Assembly (NCBI GenBank): GCA_900768005.1
Contig: CAAGBE010000077.1
Location: forward strand, 1-7,381
DNA length: 7,381 bases
Source: Clostridia bacterium
GTDB lineage: Bacteria > Bacillota > Clostridia > UMGS1883
Direction of reading: 5' to 3'
Each line of letters starts with the position of its first letter. The stretch's first letter is position 1. The notes under the pieces are model-generated. The model saw only the letters and a list, made by a program, of their open reading frames with translations, was not told where the DNA came from and did no database searches. Positions 5,600-7,381 of the stretch are shown here, piece by piece. A program made the position numbers and the translations under genes.

Positions 5600-6061
5600 T
5601 CACACCTCGTACTTAAAGTCGGGGGTATAGCCCTCTAACACTTCAAGATATTTTCTACATTCTTCTTTAGCAAGAGCTATATCAAGATTTTTGTAGTTTC
5701 CGCACTCAATCTGTGATGCCCCGAAAACCTCGCCCTCGTGAGAAATAACCTTTTGCAAGGTTTCCTTGAGAACAGAAAGAACCTCGTCATTGTTCCCGTT
5801 CCTTACAAGAAGATAAAATCCCGTCTGGCATCCCATTGGTCCGAAATATATTACATCCTGCCCAATCGAAGAACTGCGGATATATGTGGCAATCATATGC
5901 TCTACGCTGTGCATTGTGGCATTATCCATATAATCACCCATATTGGGCTTTCTTGTACGGAGGTCGTATGTCACAATGTCCCCGTCTGTACGGGACACGT
6001 ATATTCCGGGATTCAGTTTGTTATGGTCTATTTTAAAGCTTTCAATTTTCTGGGGTTGCAT
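5600..6061 (-). CDS. luxS: S-ribosylhomocysteine lyase LuxS (AI-2 synthesis)
   Basis: A 153-residue protein, full length for LuxS. It cleaves S-ribosylhomocysteine into homocysteine and 4,5-dihydroxy-2,3-pentanedione, which cyclises to autoinducer-2. The metal site is visible as H51 and H55 in HSVEHMIATY plus C120 in SQIECGNYKNL. The catalytic base E54 lies in the same HSVEH motif, and the catalytic cysteine is C78 in GPMGCQTGFY. These correspond to H54, E57, H58, C84 and C126 of the Bacillus enzyme. The N-terminus IESFKIDHNKLNPGIYVSR is typical. AAGGTGAT just upstream (6072-6065) overlaps the stop of the four-cysteine gene, nine bases away. With mtnN directly downstream, the pair makes the complete two-step SAH recycling route. 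Whether the organism uses AI-2 as a signal cannot be told; no Lsr-type receptor or transporter is in the window. Confidence 0.98.
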   Translation of the reverse strand: MQPQKIESFKIDHNKLNPGIYVSRTDGDIVTYDLRTRKPNMGDYMDNATMHSVEHMIATYIRSSSIGQDVIYFGPMGCQTGFYLLVRNGNNDEVLSVLKETLQKVISHEGEVFGASQIECGNYKNLDIALAKEECRKYLEVLEGYTPDFKYEV

Positions 6062-6070
6062 TTCATCACC

Positions 6071-6286
6071 TTAAATCTTAAAGTCTAACGGATCGAACAT
6101 CGTGGTATCTAAGTTTCTCACACGGGGAACTCGCGGTGCAAAGGGGTTGAATATATATTTCTTACAGATTCCGCTAAGTTTAAACTCACCCTTTGCATAT
6201 TTGCAGGTGTATTCTTCACCGTTTTTCACAAGATTTTTACAATAACGGCAACTGTCGGATTCTTTGATTTTTCTTTTGTTAAACAT
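6071..6286 (-). CDS. Small four-cysteine protein, probably metal-binding, function unknown
   Basis: A 71-residue soluble protein with no membrane segment or signal peptide. Four cysteines are arranged as C13-x2-C16-x11-C28-x12-C41 (CRYCKN, TCKYAKG, GICKKYIFNPF). This treble-like spacing suggests a zinc or iron site. The segment after the last cysteine (CKKYIFNPFAPRVPR) resembles a group of short clostridial proteins of unknown role ending C-x-K/R-F/Y-x-Y-D/N-P-x-x-R-x-P. I recall this resemblance from memory and could not check it. The ATG at 6286 is chosen because AGGAG (6298-6294) lies seven bases before it; the upstream in-frame ATG at 6367 would overlap the preceding gene by 77 bases and has no cysteine-motif content. 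It begins four bases after the stop of the kinase-like gene and ends nine bases before luxS, so it is inside the operon. Confidence 0.8.
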   Translation of the reverse strand: MFNKRKIKESDSCRYCKNLVKNGEEYTCKYAKGEFKLSGICKKYIFNPFAPRVPRVRNLDTTMFDPLDFKI

Positions 6287-6290
6287 TATC

Positions 6291-6983
6291 TCACTCCTGC
6301 ATTCCGTTATAGGAAACTTCCGCCGCCTCGGGATCCATATTGCAGCGGAGTCTGTAAAAAGGCACACTGCCTAAAAGCTTGTCCGTAAGAACGAGCATTT
6401 TTTCCATTTCACGCATATCCTCGGTACGCAAGGTCTGTGTCAGCACCGTGGAAATTGCCTCGTGAGGGGCAATTTTTTTAATTTCATTGGTTTCTCCGCG
6501 TTCAAGTATACATACCGCCTTGATAGGTGCAACTACATTGTGACCGTAGTTTTCCTTCCCACGCCACGGTGTTCCGCAGGCAAAGAATTTCCCCTTACGC
6601 ATACGAAGAATGGGCTTGTCACCGTTTACCACCAAAAATCTGTCGCCGAATTTTTCAGCCCACAATCTTATGTGGGTAGTCTTTCCCGTACCGCTGACCG
6701 CGGTGAAAAGATATGCCTCTCCATCAACCGAAACTGCGGCACAATGCATCAGCATTGCATCATAATCCAGAATCTTACGGCAGATTATGCGGTAGATTTC
6801 AAGACATTCCAGATATCCGTCAGAATAGTCGGGGTTGCTTTCTATGGCTTTCCTAAGCACCTTATCGGGTACTTTCACGGTAAAGTGAGGTTTTCCCTCC
6901 GCTTCAAAGCCACGGCAGAAATCGTTAAAATAGGGATATTTATTTTTTACATCAATAATAAGTCCTGCAAGCTTAATAATCAT
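6291..6983 (-). CDS. P-loop protein resembling the HPr kinase/phosphorylase C-terminal domain, function unknown
   Basis: A 230-residue protein. The Walker A motif is SGTGKTTH (about 97-104). Upstream is MLMHCAAVSVDGEAYLF, where H80 sits like the catalytic-region histidine of HPr kinase (SVHGV), about 17 residues before the P-loop. After it comes VVNGDKPIL, where D122 sits like the Walker B/catalytic aspartate. This order points to the HprK/PEPCK-type kinase fold. It is not true HprK: the N-terminal domain is missing (true HprK is about 310 residues) and the HprK signature EIRGLG-like segment is absent. Related stand-alone domains are known in Clostridia and in some peptide-modification clusters, but the substrate is unknown. 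No PqqD-like, radical-SAM or precursor peptide gene is in the window. AAGGAG (6996-6991) overlaps the lysA stop, seven bases before the ATG; the gap to lysA is 11 bases. Probably a cytoplasmic small-molecule or protein kinase, by inference only. Confidence 0.82.
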   Translation of the reverse strand: MIIKLAGLIIDVKNKYPYFNDFCRGFEAEGKPHFTVKVPDKVLRKAIESNPDYSDGYLECLEIYRIICRKILDYDAMLMHCAAVSVDGEAYLFTAVSGTGKTTHIRLWAEKFGDRFLVVNGDKPILRMRKGKFFACGTPWRGKENYGHNVVAPIKAVCILERGETNEIKKIAPHEAISTVLTQTLRTEDMREMEKMLVLTDKLLGSVPFYRLRCNMDPEAAEVSYNGMQE

Positions 6984-6994
6984 AAGATTGCTCC

Positions 6995-7381
6995 TTACAT
7001 ATCATTTTTAACTACATCTTCGTAGGTTTCTCTCTTTACGCCAATACGGCTTTTCCCGTCCTTTAATATAACAATGGGCGGACGGGGGATTCTGTTGTAG
7101 TTTGATGCCATTGAGTAGTTATATGCACCCGTGGTAAGTACTGCAAGGATATCACCTTTTTCACATTCCTGAAGCTTTATGTCCTCGGCAATAAGGTCAC
7201 CGCTTTCGCAACATTTACCTGCTATTGTACACTCAAAATCAGCCTTTTCGCTTGCTTTGTTTGCGATAAGCGCACTATATAAACTGCCATACAGAGCATA
7301 ACGGGGATTGTCACCCATACCGCCGTCAACCGAGACATAGCTCTTGTAACCTGTAATTGTTTTTACACTGCCCACACTGTA
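6995..7381 (-). CDS. lysA: Diaminopimelate decarboxylase, C-terminal part (5' end beyond right edge)
   Basis: The visible 128 residues are the C-terminal third of a PLP-dependent fold-III decarboxylase that converts meso-diaminopimelate to lysine. The frame is open through base 7381 (YSVGSVK...), so the GTG at 7375 is an internal valine, not a start. Diagnostic motifs are VSVDGGMGDNPRYALYGS, AGKCCESGD (the CESGD cysteine, about visible residue 58, that completes the partner subunit's active site), and TGAYNYSMASNYN with the PLP-phosphate tyrosine, followed by RPP. These separate it from ornithine and arginine decarboxylases of the same fold. It is the first visible gene of the leftward operon, 11 bases before the kinase-like gene. 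The operon promoter and any lysine riboswitch would lie beyond the right edge. Confidence 0.94.
   Translation of the reverse strand, partial: YSVGSVKTITGYKSYVSVDGGMGDNPRYALYGSLYSALIANKASEKADFECTIAGKCCESGDLIAEDIKLQECEKGDILAVLTTGAYNYSMASNYNRIPRPPIVILKDGKSRIGVKRETYEDVVKNDM

Noticed and set aside
5598..5603. GTG at 5603 as start of mtnN
   Set aside because: It directly abuts the GAGGT of the ribosome binding site and overlaps the luxS stop; ATG 5597 has proper spacing and gives the family-typical N-terminus.
5738..6088. 116-residue plus-strand open frame
   Set aside because: Antisense shadow of luxS, whose zinc and catalytic motifs fix the true frame.
6291..6983. True HPr kinase/phosphorylase (hprK)
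   Set aside because: The N-terminal domain and HprK signature segment are missing and the length is 230 instead of about 310; only the P-loop core is shared.
6462..7025. 187-residue plus-strand open frame
   Set aside because: Antisense to the kinase-like gene and its Walker A motif; no Shine-Dalgarno site or known domain.

Overview
The window looks like chromosomal DNA of a spore-forming, low-to-moderate GC Firmicute, most likely a gut-type member of the Clostridia. This rests on a SleB-type spore cortex hydrolase, strong AGGAGG/AGGTGAT ribosome binding sites, a TTG start on valS, a LuxS/MtnN pair, and clostridial-looking small proteins. The genus cannot be named from sequence reading alone. 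No phage, transposase, CRISPR array, tRNA or rRNA was seen.

Layout, left to right. Bases 1-59 (minus) hold the N-terminus of a GIY-YIG (UPF0213-like) protein that runs off the left edge, with a sigma-A promoter behind it (77-106). Bases 107-235 are a non-coding stretch rich in inverted repeats. At 240-270 a strong hairpin ends leftward transcription from sleB (369-1031, minus). The divergent spacer 1032-1174 carries a possible sigma-G promoter for sleB and a good sigma-A promoter reading right. The rightward unit has a 56-residue two-helix membrane protein (1175-1345), valS (1364-3985), a hairpin, and a metal-dependent amidohydrolase (4042-4863).

A 20-bp hairpin (4884-4927) separates this unit from a convergent minus-strand operon. 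In transcription order the operon is lysA (3' part, entering from the right edge), an HPr-kinase-like P-loop protein, a four-cysteine small protein, luxS and mtnN. Its genes are only 2-11 nt apart, and several ribosome binding sites overlap the preceding stop codon, so they are almost surely co-transcribed.

How the genes work together: MtnN removes adenine from S-adenosylhomocysteine, and LuxS splits the resulting S-ribosylhomocysteine into homocysteine and DPD, the AI-2 precursor. Together they form the two-step SAH recycling route. LysA makes lysine from meso-diaminopimelate. The two genes between lysA and luxS have no assigned function and are the most interesting unknowns. I found no clear new defence or mobile system; the best leads are the kinase-like/four-cysteine pair and the structured intergenic element at the left.
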